From Ktedonobacter racemifer DSM 44963 (lineage in GTDB: Bacteria > Chloroflexota > Ktedonobacteria > Ktedonobacterales > Ktedonobacteraceae), in contig NZ_ADVG01000005.1 of the NCBI RefSeq assembly GCF_000178855.1, positions 186,001 through 250,000 on the forward strand: 64,000 nucleotides of DNA. The letters are read 5' to 3'. The notes under the pieces were generated by a model. That model saw nothing but the letters and a program-made list of their open reading frames with translations, searched no databases and had not been told where the DNA came from. Position 1 is the first letter of the stretch. Each line of letters opens with the position of its first letter. Shown one piece after another: positions 1-7,484 of this stretch. A program made the translations under genes and the position numbers.

Positions 1-406
1 ATCCGCAAGCAGTAGACAGGCTCCATATGCCGTCGCAATGAGGCTTCCATGCGCATAAAGCAGCCTCCCCTTGACAGGTACCTAGCCTGTCAGGTAGCTA
101 AAAGACAATCGCTACTGAGTAAACGTGGTCCTCTCGGCCTTTTTTGTGGACAAAATTATGCAAACACGAGATCCCGGGCAAGAGCCAAGGCAAACTTTCA
201 TTTTAGATAGGACACAGCAAAAATCTTTTTATGAAAAGCAAATTATGTCAGGTAATGTGCCGATGCGTACAGAAGATTTTTTGATAGTTAAGCATTGTTG
301 CAATTCCTAGAACCTTCGGCTGTAGGCAAGAGCTTGCTCACTTCTACTAATGCCTCCTCACCCAACTGCTCCAAACGCTCTAGTACTCTGTCAAAGTTGA
401 TTGGAA

Positions 407-505
407 AGGTGGGGAGTGCAGAGGGGAGTCAGCCTCTCTGCATCCAACTTCCCTGCCGCCGCAGGCGGCAGACATCTCTTTCAGATGAAAGGTAACAGAA
501 CACTA
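407..505 (+). repeat. Structured leader repeat, copy A
   Basis: This stretch of about 100 bp is closely similar to 4052-4152. It contains a first hairpin (TGCAGAGG pairing with CCTCTGCA-like bases around 417-452) and a second GC-rich hairpin (GCCGCCGCAGGCGGC, near 455-469), and ends in an ACTAG box. It finishes 38 nt before the ATG at 543, the same arrangement as the second copy before the DUF2267 gene. It could be a cis-regulatory RNA or a dispersed repeat; the sequence does not decide. Confidence 0.6.
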
Positions 506-542
506 GCCTTTGCTGGATATACTAAAAAAGGAGGGAAGAACT

Positions 543-797
543 ATGAGTAAATCACTGCAATTTGCCAGAGCATTGTTTGGGGACGATTCCATTGTTGCCT
601 TAGCTGAATGGGCTGGTCCTCACGGCGACATGGGAGTGTATCACTCGAAAGGAACCAGATATATCTACCTCCTGGTATTTATCCAGGCACAAAATCTCCA
701 CTATACCCACCAGTATCCAGATGTGGCGATGACATTGGCCCTTCGCGATGCAGAGATCATTGCCGCCTTTGCAGGAGCACAAGAAATTGTCGCATAA
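543..797 (+). CDS. Small hypothetical protein, 84 aa
   Basis: An 84-residue protein with no family I recognise. The ATG at 543 is supported by an AAGGAGGG ribosome binding site about 8 nt upstream. An upstream in-frame start at 510 is less likely because it would run through that site. The protein starts MSKSLQFARALFGDD and ends in an alanine-rich helix; no signal peptide or transmembrane segment is evident. It is alone, downstream of leader repeat copy A, and on the opposite strand to the IS607 element that follows. Confidence 0.6.
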   Translation: MSKSLQFARALFGDDSIVALAEWAGPHGDMGVYHSKGTRYIYLLVFIQAQNLHYTHQYPDVAMTLALRDAEIIAAFAGAQEIVA

Positions 798-1288
798 GAT
801 GTGCCCAACCTCACCAAAATACCTCTGTTTTACAGCATCGTGATACCCACAAAAGGGGACAGCGGCGTGTTCCTTTCCTTGAGCGGCGAGATATGAGACA
901 TTCGTTTGCACACTGCACTCTACAGACGGCACCCAGAGGAATAGCCCATAGCGTGCCAAGTACTCTCTTTTGTTTGCGATAAACCCGAGTTTGTTTTTCG
1001 GATTCATACCAGCCTTATAGCATTCTTTGCACGCAAAAGTAAACTCATGACCTACAGACAGCCGAACTTACTATATGCAAGAGATGGAGGGTGTCTTCGC
1101 GCCGCACGAAAATTGCGGCATCATAAAAACAGTCCCTTGTCGCGACGACCCCCTGTAGCCTCACGGGCATGGAAGAACCTTTCACATCGAGCCTTGACTT
1201 GCACACCGACGCCATACGTTTCTGTAGCGAATGAATTTATATAGTTGCTCATTGTATGGACAGGTATTCCCTGCCTACACAACTCGCC
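798..1288. other. No gene seen; outer flank of IS607 element
   Basis: No convincing coding region on either strand. The part nearest 1288 lies downstream of the second tnpB exon (minus strand) and probably holds the IS607 right end and the 3' part of the guide RNA. I could not fix the element boundary. Confidence 0.4.
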
Positions 1289-1468
1289 TTAACCTACGTC
1301 CGTTGACATCTCTGAGCACGCCCAAAGATCCAACTGGACGGGCGGTTCCACTACGAGGAACCGGAATTCTTGCTTCCACTGCTCATGCCGCAAGAGGAGC
1401 AGTGCTTTGATTTGGTGCCGGTCCTGGCAGGCACGCAACTCCCGGTCGCCAAGCCGCGACGCAATATT
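1289..1468 (-). CDS. tnpB: tnpB exon 2 (C-terminal 59 codons)
   Basis: Reading on the minus strand from 1468 gives NIASRLGDRELRACQDRHQ and continues to a TAA at 1291-1289. This is the kind of sequence that normally follows the TnpB motif ADxNAAQ, so it completes the zinc-ribbon/RuvC-III tail that is cut off at 2101. It joins exon 1 exactly at a codon boundary (NAAQ then NIAS) if the intron at 1469-2100 is removed. The predicted spliced protein is 471 aa (412 plus 59 residues). In this family the 3' end of tnpB usually also encodes part of the guide (omega) RNA. Confidence 0.8.
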   Translation of the reverse strand, partial: NIASRLGDRELRACQDRHQIKALLLLRHEQWKQEFRFLVVEPPVQLDLWACSEMSTDVG

Positions 1469-2100
1469 GTGAAGTAGGCGGCTGACGCGTTGCCTTGCGG
1501 TACGTTTTCATCCGCCCCTTCCCGAACCAGGACGTGCGCGATTTCCGCGCATCCGGCTCTCCGGTTTCTTGTCGTTTCATGGAGGTAGGCATAACGCATC
1601 TCGCGCACCGCTCCATCTGCGACAATACTCCCTGCTTCCCTTCCCCTTGTATCAAGCATTACCTTGATCGTTTGAGTACTATGGAAGCTCCGTCGTCATA
1701 GGCTCGCACCCGTAGACGATCCCGCATTTGCGCACATCAAACGTTAAGTACGTTTAGGTGCCTCGTTCGTTTCCTTGAACCAGTTCATTACTGGTCGTTC
1801 ATTGGAGAGAGTATTCCACGCCCGCGCTAAAAAGGCGTGTATTCCAATGACATCGCCACAGGTATGCTGCGATGAGCCAACGCTTAGACCACTGGAAACT
1901 GAGGTTCATCCAGTCTAGGTTTCACCATACGTACAGGACTCGCGGTGCATCACACTACATACCTTCGCGTTTAACCGCTTTTCCGACATGCTATTTTCCT
2001 CTTTGAGTTTCCTCGCCAAGTAGGCCGAATGTCCTTGAGGTTATCACTCTCAACCCCATCTTCCTACGGAAGAAATTTAATGTACGCCGAAACGGCGCAC
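1469..2100 (-). ncRNA. Group II intron, ORF-less, inside tnpB
   Basis: Read on the minus strand, the segment starts GTGCG at 2100 (group II 5' consensus GUGYG) and ends CCTACTTCAC at 1469 (AY end, with a candidate branch-point A seven bases from the 3' end). A domain V-like 36-mer lies at 1559-1524: it begins GAGCCGGATGCGCG, has a GAAA-containing loop and closes with CGCGCACGTCC and GGTTC. A domain III-like ACGGAG...AAGGGGAAGGGAAGCAG stretch lies near 1690-1620. Total length is 632 nt, with no reverse transcriptase ORF, so mobility would need a maturase in trans. Domain V has one bulged T and a five-base loop, so activity is uncertain. Exact removal restores the tnpB frame. Confidence 0.85.
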
Positions 2101-3336
2101 CTGCGCGGCGTTGGTGTCTGCGTGGGCCGTGTGACCGCAAACCCGGCAACAGAACGTCTGCTGATTGGGGCGATTTTTGCGGTCTACGTAGTGGCACACG
2201 TGGCACTCTTGCGACGAATAGCCGCTCTTAACCTTTGTGGCGGTGACACCGCGTTTGGTGGCATTCCACTCAAGTTGCGCTGGAATATGCGCGAGGTTGG
2301 AGGCACGCAGGTACGCGTTCATGGCGCGGGCTTTGAAGCGCATCGAGGGCACTGATAATTGTTCGTAGGCAAACTGACATCCTTCGTGTTCTTCAAAACA
2401 GAGGTTGACGGTTCGATTGATCGATTGCTTGATATGCCGGATGAGCCTCTGTCCTGTGCGACTGGTGGTGGAGGGGAGTTTCTCCTTGGGGACGCCATTC
2501 TTTTTCAAGCAGGCTCGCAGTTTCGCCTTGCGCCGTCGTTTTTCGCGATCCTGCCGATTCCGTTCTTTCATCCGCCCATTGAACGAGCCGTACTGTTTGC
2601 CATCGGAGGTGGTGATGAAATTGGCGATACCGACGTCAATGCCAATGACCGGCGCTTCGTTCGTGGTCTCTGGCAGGATTTCTTCGTCATAGGTCAGGGT
2701 CAACCACCACGCCCCCGCTCGTTTATTAAGGGCCACACTACTATTGATCTTCCGACGCTTGCCCGTGTGAGGATCAGTGAGCTGTATGTTGTGGTAGTTA
2801 GCAAGCACAACCGGAATGAGGAGCTGCTTTCTGAACGTCAGGGTCGAAACCTTAAGCCAGTAATCCACGGTCGAATCGGTGGCTGCTTCCAATTGGACCA
2901 CATTGACATTGGCTTGAATGCAGGGTTGGCGCAACGTCGGAATGTTCCACTCCCGCCATTGCGGTTCCTTTGCTTCTGCTTTGAGCATGCCTTCTTCCCG
3001 TTGTTTCTGATACTCAGCCAACGCGTCCAGATACGCTTGATAGGCGTTGGCGCGATTGGTCCGCCAGGACTTGGCGATGCCTGCCGCCTGTTGGATCGCG
3101 ACGCGCTGCCATCGCTCAGAGAGAGTGGTCGGAAAGCAAGGAGCGCGAAAGCCGTTGGGGAGTTCCTCATCGCAAAACAGAGTCACATACTGCTGCATCA
3201 ACGCAAGATAGACCTCGGCCAGTTCGTCCAGGGCAGCGAGTTTGCCTGGATTCGCCCGTTCTAATCCAATATGGGTGATTGCACGCGTGATGGTACGCGG
3301 CTCACCCTTCTTAGGGGGCTTCTTGCGCTTCTTCAT
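2077..3336 (-). CDS. tnpB: TnpB RNA-guided nuclease, IS607-type (exon 1 ORF)
   Basis: Transposon-encoded RNA-guided DNA endonuclease, the ancestor family of Cas12. Visible parts are an N-terminal helical region, RuvC-I Asp in VIGIDVGIANF, RuvC-II Glu in FAYEQLSVP, a zinc ribbon (CHVC and CRVC pairs) and RuvC-III Asp in HADTNAAQ. The ATG at 3336 overlaps the end of tnpA by 26 nt, as is common in IS607; the frame stays open upstream only because it runs through tnpA. After NAAQ (2101) the frame enters the group II intron, adds seven foreign residues (VRRFGVH) and stops at 2077. The genuine C-terminus is at 1289-1468, so full-length protein needs splicing. Confidence 0.9.
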   Translation of the reverse strand: MKKRKKPPKKGEPRTITRAITHIGLERANPGKLAALDELAEVYLALMQQYVTLFCDEELPNGFRAPCFPTTLSERWQRVAIQQAAGIAKSWRTNRANAYQAYLDALAEYQKQREEGMLKAEAKEPQWREWNIPTLRQPCIQANVNVVQLEAATDSTVDYWLKVSTLTFRKQLLIPVVLANYHNIQLTDPHTGKRRKINSSVALNKRAGAWWLTLTYDEEILPETTNEAPVIGIDVGIANFITTSDGKQYGSFNGRMKERNRQDREKRRRKAKLRACLKKNGVPKEKLPSTTSRTGQRLIRHIKQSINRTVNLCFEEHEGCQFAYEQLSVPSMRFKARAMNAYLRASNLAHIPAQLEWNATKRGVTATKVKSGYSSQECHVCHYVDRKNRPNQQTFCCRVCGHTAHADTNAAQVRRFGVH

Positions 3337-3913
3337 CGCTTCCCTGCTCCAATTCTTGCACAATTTTTTCCGTTTTGCGCTTTGCCCGGCGTTGCCCATA
3401 CAATCGAGCGCAGAACGAATAAATGATGCTGGTGAGGTCAGCCAGCAAATCTTCGGTGCCACTCTCTGCTTGATTGACCACTTCAATCTCGCGCCCAGAG
3501 GTTTTGAGCAACGTTTCGATGTAGCGAAAGCCAAAGCGCGTGCCACGATCCTTGTGTTCAATCACGATGCGCCCGATGCTTGGATCAGCCAGCAACGCCA
3601 GAAACTTGGGCCGATCGTCATTGACCCCAGAACCGATTTCTTTGACCACCTTGCTCACCTGATAGCCTCGCGCCGTACAGTAGGCTACCAACCGTTCCGC
3701 TTGGCTGTCCAGGTTTGACTTGTTTTCGGCTGAGGACACCCGTGTGTACACCGCCACTTTGGGAAGGGCAGGCCGTTCTTTCACGGGCACTGGTTCTGTC
3801 ACCAGAATAGTGCCCGTATCCATTTGGTGCCCGGCGATCTTGCCTGCCTTGTACCACCTCCAGGCGGTTCGGTAGCTAATGCCTTGTTGTTTCGCATAAT
3901 CGATCAACTTCAT
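3311..3913 (-). CDS. tnpA: IS607 family serine recombinase TnpA
   Basis: Site-specific serine recombinase that moves IS607 elements. The 200-aa protein has the family order: an N-terminal MerR-like helix-turn-helix (KLIDYAKQQGISYRTAWRWY), then the resolvase catalytic domain starting VAVYTRVSS with the nucleophilic Ser, and the later EHKDRGTRFGF stretch. It is followed with overlap by tnpB on the same strand. A good promoter lies just upstream (3920-3948). No frameshift is visible, so it may be active. Confidence 0.93.
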   Translation of the reverse strand: MKLIDYAKQQGISYRTAWRWYKAGKIAGHQMDTGTILVTEPVPVKERPALPKVAVYTRVSSAENKSNLDSQAERLVAYCTARGYQVSKVVKEIGSGVNDDRPKFLALLADPSIGRIVIEHKDRGTRFGFRYIETLLKTSGREIEVVNQAESGTEDLLADLTSIIYSFCARLYGQRRAKRKTEKIVQELEQGSDEEAQEAP

Positions 3914-3919
3914 CTCATG

Positions 3920-3948
3920 ATTATAGCATACATGACCACATTTGTCTA
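3920..3948 (-). promoter_or_regulatory. Sigma70-type promoter for IS607 tnpA
   Basis: On the minus strand, TAGACA (3948-3943), a 17-nt spacer and TATAAT (3925-3920) lie just before the tnpA ATG at 3913. The very short leader means the predicted transcript starts at or next to the start codon. Confidence 0.6.
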
Positions 3949-4051
3949 TAGCTGTCTATTCATCGAGTGAACGTTTCCCAATACATTCTCCAGCCGTACA
4001 GACACAACCGAGAAGCGCTACTAATAGTCCGACCAGCCAGAATTGAAAGGA

Positions 4052-4152
4052 GAGGTGGGGAGTGCAGAGGAGCGTCAGCCCCTCTGCACTCCCTCTCCCC
4101 TTCCGCCGCAGGCGGCATAAAACCTTTTCACATGAAGGTGGTCAAAATACTA
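4052..4152 (+). repeat. Structured leader repeat, copy B
   Basis: Second copy of the element at 407-505. It has a stronger first hairpin (GGGAGTGCAGAGG with CCTCTGCACTCCC around 4058-4093), the same CCGCCGCAGGCGG hairpin at about 4103-4116 and the same ACTAG end. It stops about 45 nt before the DUF2267 start. Confidence 0.6.
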
Positions 4153-4196
4153 GAGCGCCTCTCAAGAGTACGGAATTCATAACGGTGGATCAGGCT

Positions 4197-4634
4197 ATGA
4201 AATACGACGAGTTCATTGACCAGGTACAAAAACGTGCTCACCTGACCTCAAAAGGTGAAGCTGAGATCGCAACACTGGCTGCACTCAAAACGCTCGCGGA
4301 GTGTCTACCCAGGAAGGAACGCAACGATATTGCTTCTCAAATACCCCGAAGCCTCGCGGTCTATTTGAAGCAACCATCTCTTGGCCCCGTAAAGCAGCCA
4401 CCCCCAAGCACAAAGCCTATCACGACTCTTGAAGAGTTCTTTCAGCGCATGAGTATACGTGAAGAGGTGCCACCAGAAATAGCCCGTGAGCATGCACACG
4501 CCGTACTAAGCGTGCTAGCTGACGCCTTGTCAAAGGGAGAACTGGAAGATATTATTACGCAGTTACCGCTCGAATTCTACTACGAGTTCTTTGAAGGAAG
4601 GATAAAGATTCTTTGGAAGGAACGCAAAACCTAA
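4197..4634 (+). CDS. DUF2267-like protein, 145 aa
   Basis: Small soluble protein resembling DUF2267: a helical protein with two similar halves (DEFIDQVQKRA...ALKTLAECLPRKERNDIASQIP, then EEFFQRMSIREEV...VLSVLADALSKGELEDIITQLP). The biochemical role of the family is unknown. The start at 4197 is chosen because the upstream in-frame part is encoded by leader repeat B; the ribosome binding site is weak. It stands alone on the plus strand. Confidence 0.8.
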   Translation: MKYDEFIDQVQKRAHLTSKGEAEIATLAALKTLAECLPRKERNDIASQIPRSLAVYLKQPSLGPVKQPPPSTKPITTLEEFFQRMSIREEVPPEIAREHAHAVLSVLADALSKGELEDIITQLPLEFYYEFFEGRIKILWKERKT

Positions 4635-4907
4635 AGATTTTGCCCGCAACAGAAAACCGAGCAGTCTCCCGGCTATTGAGCCGGCCCTTACACGAAATGC
4701 CAAAGCTTGCATAAGATTCGCATGGACATGTGAGGAAAAGGTGCCAGACAAAACGCACGCTGTTGTGCATCATATCTGGCGGATATCGGTTTGATGACAT
4801 GGGCCAATCCCAGGAACCAATCAATACTCACAGTGGTTATTTCTCAAACACCTGGCGACTATTGATGCATTCCTCGTGTGTCTCTGCTTCTATGTGGGCA
4901 GCGCTGC

Positions 4908-5468
4908 TCACCTCTGTGGCAGGCTGGCCTGTGCGAACTCCTGAATGATCGCACGGCAAAAAGCTGGCAGATCAGCAGGTTGACGGCTCGTCACGAGTCC
5001 TTGTTCCACATGAACCTCTTCATCCACCCTCGTGCCACCAGCATTGCGAATGTCCGTCGCGAGACTTGGCCAGGAGGTGAGTGTACGCCCGGCCACGATG
5101 CCCGTTTCCACGAGAGACCACGGCCCATGACAGATTGCCCCCACTGGCTTATTGGCCGCAAAGAAATCGCGCACAAACTGCATGGCCTCCTTGCTGAGGC
5201 GTAGTCGGTCAGGGTTGCACGTCCCACCAGGTAGTACCAGCGCGTCGTACTGCGAGGCCTTTGCCTCAGGGACAATCTTATCTACCTGGAAGCTTCCCGC
5301 CGGATGAAGATCGTTGTTCATTGCCTGGATCTGCCCAGTTTTGATTGATACTAACTCCGGCTGCCCTCCTGCCTCTTTGATGGCATTCCATGGGGTCACC
5401 AGTTCCACTTGCTCGACCCCATCAGTAGCCAGAAACGCAATCTTTTTCCCTTGAAGTTCCTTAGCCAT
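4908..5468 (-). CDS. DJ-1/PfpI family protein (type 1 glutamine amidotransferase-like)
   Basis: A 186-aa protein of the DJ-1/PfpI superfamily, whose members act as glyoxalases, deglycases or stress-linked hydrolases. Visible are the N-terminal strand KKIAFLATDGVEQVEL, the LVLPGG turn and the nucleophile elbow GAICHGPW with the reactive Cys. The start at 5468 follows an AAGGAAG ribosome binding site; an upstream in-frame start at 5507 would lack one. The exact substrate cannot be told from sequence. It is separated from the next minus-strand gene by about 300 bp, so it is probably monocistronic. Confidence 0.88.
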   Translation of the reverse strand: MAKELQGKKIAFLATDGVEQVELVTPWNAIKEAGGQPELVSIKTGQIQAMNNDLHPAGSFQVDKIVPEAKASQYDALVLPGGTCNPDRLRLSKEAMQFVRDFFAANKPVGAICHGPWSLVETGIVAGRTLTSWPSLATDIRNAGGTRVDEEVHVEQGLVTSRQPADLPAFCRAIIQEFAQASLPQR

Positions 5469-5781
5469 TGTTTCTTCCTTTTTATGTCTCGACAAATGAG
5501 TCCACATAGCTCAAAGTTCCTCTCTCCTTTTTTAGTATATCGGGCGAGGAAGAAAATGCCTCCTTGACTGGCCAGGGAGGTCTTCTCAAGGCCCTTGTGT
5601 GATCGCGTAATATGCAGACACCACACCTGCGCCAATTCTTCGCATTTCTCCAGCAAGCAGCATCAAGTCCTCTCCAGTTGGAGAAATATGAGGCTGAGGA
5701 ACTCAGAGGATAGGTATGAGGAGCAAATGCATCATCTTCTGCAGAAGATGATGCATTTGCTCCTTCTCTATGAGAATATTC

Positions 5782-6765
5782 TCACTGATGCTCAACGGTC
5801 AGCACCACCTTGCCCTTCGTTTTGCGCTCGACGAGCACTCGGTGAGCGTTTGCGGCTTCCTCCAATGGGTAGGTAAGACCCACTATGATCTTTATATCCC
5901 CGCTTACAAGAAATTGCATAAGTGCCTTAGAGGCAGCGGCAAGACTATCGGGACGACACTTCACCCATTCCATAAGCCAATAGCCCGTCACCGTCTGATT
6001 TTTATACATCAATTCCACACCTGTGAATTGCGTCCACTTCCCGCTGGCAGCTCCATATATGGGCATCCGCCCGAAAGGAGTCAGGCATCGCAGATTTTTT
6101 TGGCCAATGTCTCCACCGACCATCTCTAAGATGATATCGGCTCCCTTTCCCCCTGTTGCCGCCAGGACCTGGTCAACCCAGGTGTCTTGCGTGTAATTGA
6201 TGGTGACGTTTGCCCCCAGGCTGCGGACAAACGCAAGTTTATCTTCGCTGCTGGCAGTCCCAATGACGTTTCCTGCTCCCATCAAGTGTGCCAGTTGCAC
6301 AGCGAGCGTGCCTACGCCACCAGCGGCCGCGTGGACCAGAACGCTCTCACCTGGCTGCAAGTGCGCGCACTCGTGGAGCAGTTGGTAAGCGGTCACGCCC
6401 TGTAACGGGAACGCCGCAGCGTGGACGAAATCCAGCGTTTCAGGTATGGGAATAATCAGGTGGGGATCAGCCAGGACATATTCGGCATACCCGCCTTCTA
6501 CCAGGGCGGCCACGCGCGTTCCCACTGGAGGCCAGGACACCCCCTCTCCAAGTTCTTCTACGGTTCCCGCGACCTCTAATCCCAACGTCGCGGGAGGCTT
6601 TGTCGGTTCCAGGTAGGTCCCTTCCCGCTGCATAATATCAGCATAGTTCACGCCTGCTGCCGCTACTTTGATCAATACCTGTCCCGCTGAAGGTCCGGGC
6701 TTCTCTACCTCATCTAGCCGCAGGACATCCGGCCCGCCGGTTTCATGAATACGAATTGCCTTCAT
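5782..6765 (-). CDS. Zinc-independent quinone oxidoreductase (MDR family)
   Basis: A 327-aa medium-chain dehydrogenase/reductase of the NADPH:quinone oxidoreductase type. The N-terminal GroES-like domain (KAIRIHETGGPDVLRLDE) lacks the zinc-binding Cys/His set. The nucleotide-binding domain carries AAAGGVGTLAVQLA. The family reduces quinones or enones with NADPH in the cytosol. The start at 6765 follows a GAGGTGATAT stretch. It is read in the same direction as the DJ-1-like gene, and both types are often linked to electrophile stress (inference). Confidence 0.88.
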   Translation of the reverse strand: MKAIRIHETGGPDVLRLDEVEKPGPSAGQVLIKVAAAGVNYADIMQREGTYLEPTKPPATLGLEVAGTVEELGEGVSWPPVGTRVAALVEGGYAEYVLADPHLIIPIPETLDFVHAAAFPLQGVTAYQLLHECAHLQPGESVLVHAAAGGVGTLAVQLAHLMGAGNVIGTASSEDKLAFVRSLGANVTINYTQDTWVDQVLAATGGKGADIILEMVGGDIGQKNLRCLTPFGRMPIYGAASGKWTQFTGVELMYKNQTVTGYWLMEWVKCRPDSLAAASKALMQFLVSGDIKIIVGLTYPLEEAANAHRVLVERKTKGKVVLTVEHQ

Positions 6766-6967
6766 GTATATCACCTCATTTTGTTGTGGACTCTTCCCTT
6801 TGCGCACTAATTTGGGTTCTTGTTTCCAAGTAGTCAGGTATCCAGCTCCAGCGTGAAGAAAGCAACGTATAAAAGGCTAGGTCCGCTCCTTCAGACCTAG
6901 CCCGGCGTTGTGCTGTTGGAGAATGCAGCTATGTTATGACCTTCACATGGCCTTTTCTCTCAAGAGA

Positions 6968-7168
6968 TCAGCGAGATTCTCTGCTAATTTCTCCAATAGC
7001 TTTGTTGACATCAGTTGGCCTTTGAAAGGTTTCGTCGGGTAACTGCTGGAGGGCGTCCAGCACCTCTTTTGACTCCTGCTTCACATGGTTGATAAGATCC
7101 TTCTTGCTTGCAGGATAATCCACTCCTTTGAGTAACCTCTCGACCTCTGCAGGACTTACCTTAGCTAT
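6968..7168 (-). CDS. DUF2795 protein with apparent AUA start
   Basis: The minus strand encodes AKVSPAEVERLLKGVDYPAS and on to PTDVNKAIGEISRESR before a TGA at 6970-6968. This matches DUF2795, small proteins that usually begin MAKV. Here the codon at the expected Met is ATA (7168-7166), preceded by AGAAGGAG about 12 nt upstream and an in-frame TAG before that. Either AUA is used as a rare start or the start codon has mutated. Function of the family is unknown. Confidence 0.65.
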   Translation of the reverse strand: MAKVSPAEVERLLKGVDYPASKKDLINHVKQESKEVLDALQQLPDETFQRPTDVNKAIGEISRESR

Positions 7169-7484
7169 AGTAGTCTTCTACTCCTTCTACCGTTTTACTC
7201 AAATGTTCTTCTATACTGTTTATCCATGAATCCTTTCCCTCGACTCTCCCAGGGATACGTTTCCAGTAACTAGAAGGTAACAGATTATGGTAAACATTAG
7301 AAATTGTCGCGGTGCGTTCATCTCGATCAATTTTGTCCATGCTGGTATGATGGCGTTGGAACGATAGGTAGCTATAAAGAATAGGCTGACATACAAGACA
7401 TAAAAACAGGCCTCATCAGTAACTCAGTCTACTTGGTTTTGGGGCGAGGGAATGCCCCTAGCAGTCTAAGAGAGGGTGCTTTTC
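7169..7484. other. Intergenic, no gene seen
   Basis: About 315 bp between the DUF2795 gene and the encapsulin. AT-rich, no ORF of note. The encapsulin promoter should lie here, but I could not pick a convincing one. Confidence 0.4.

Noticed and set aside
2359..3264. Long plus-strand reading frame opposite tnpB
   Set aside because: It is antisense to tnpB, whose motifs are clear; the plus-strand frame matches no family and has no start signal.
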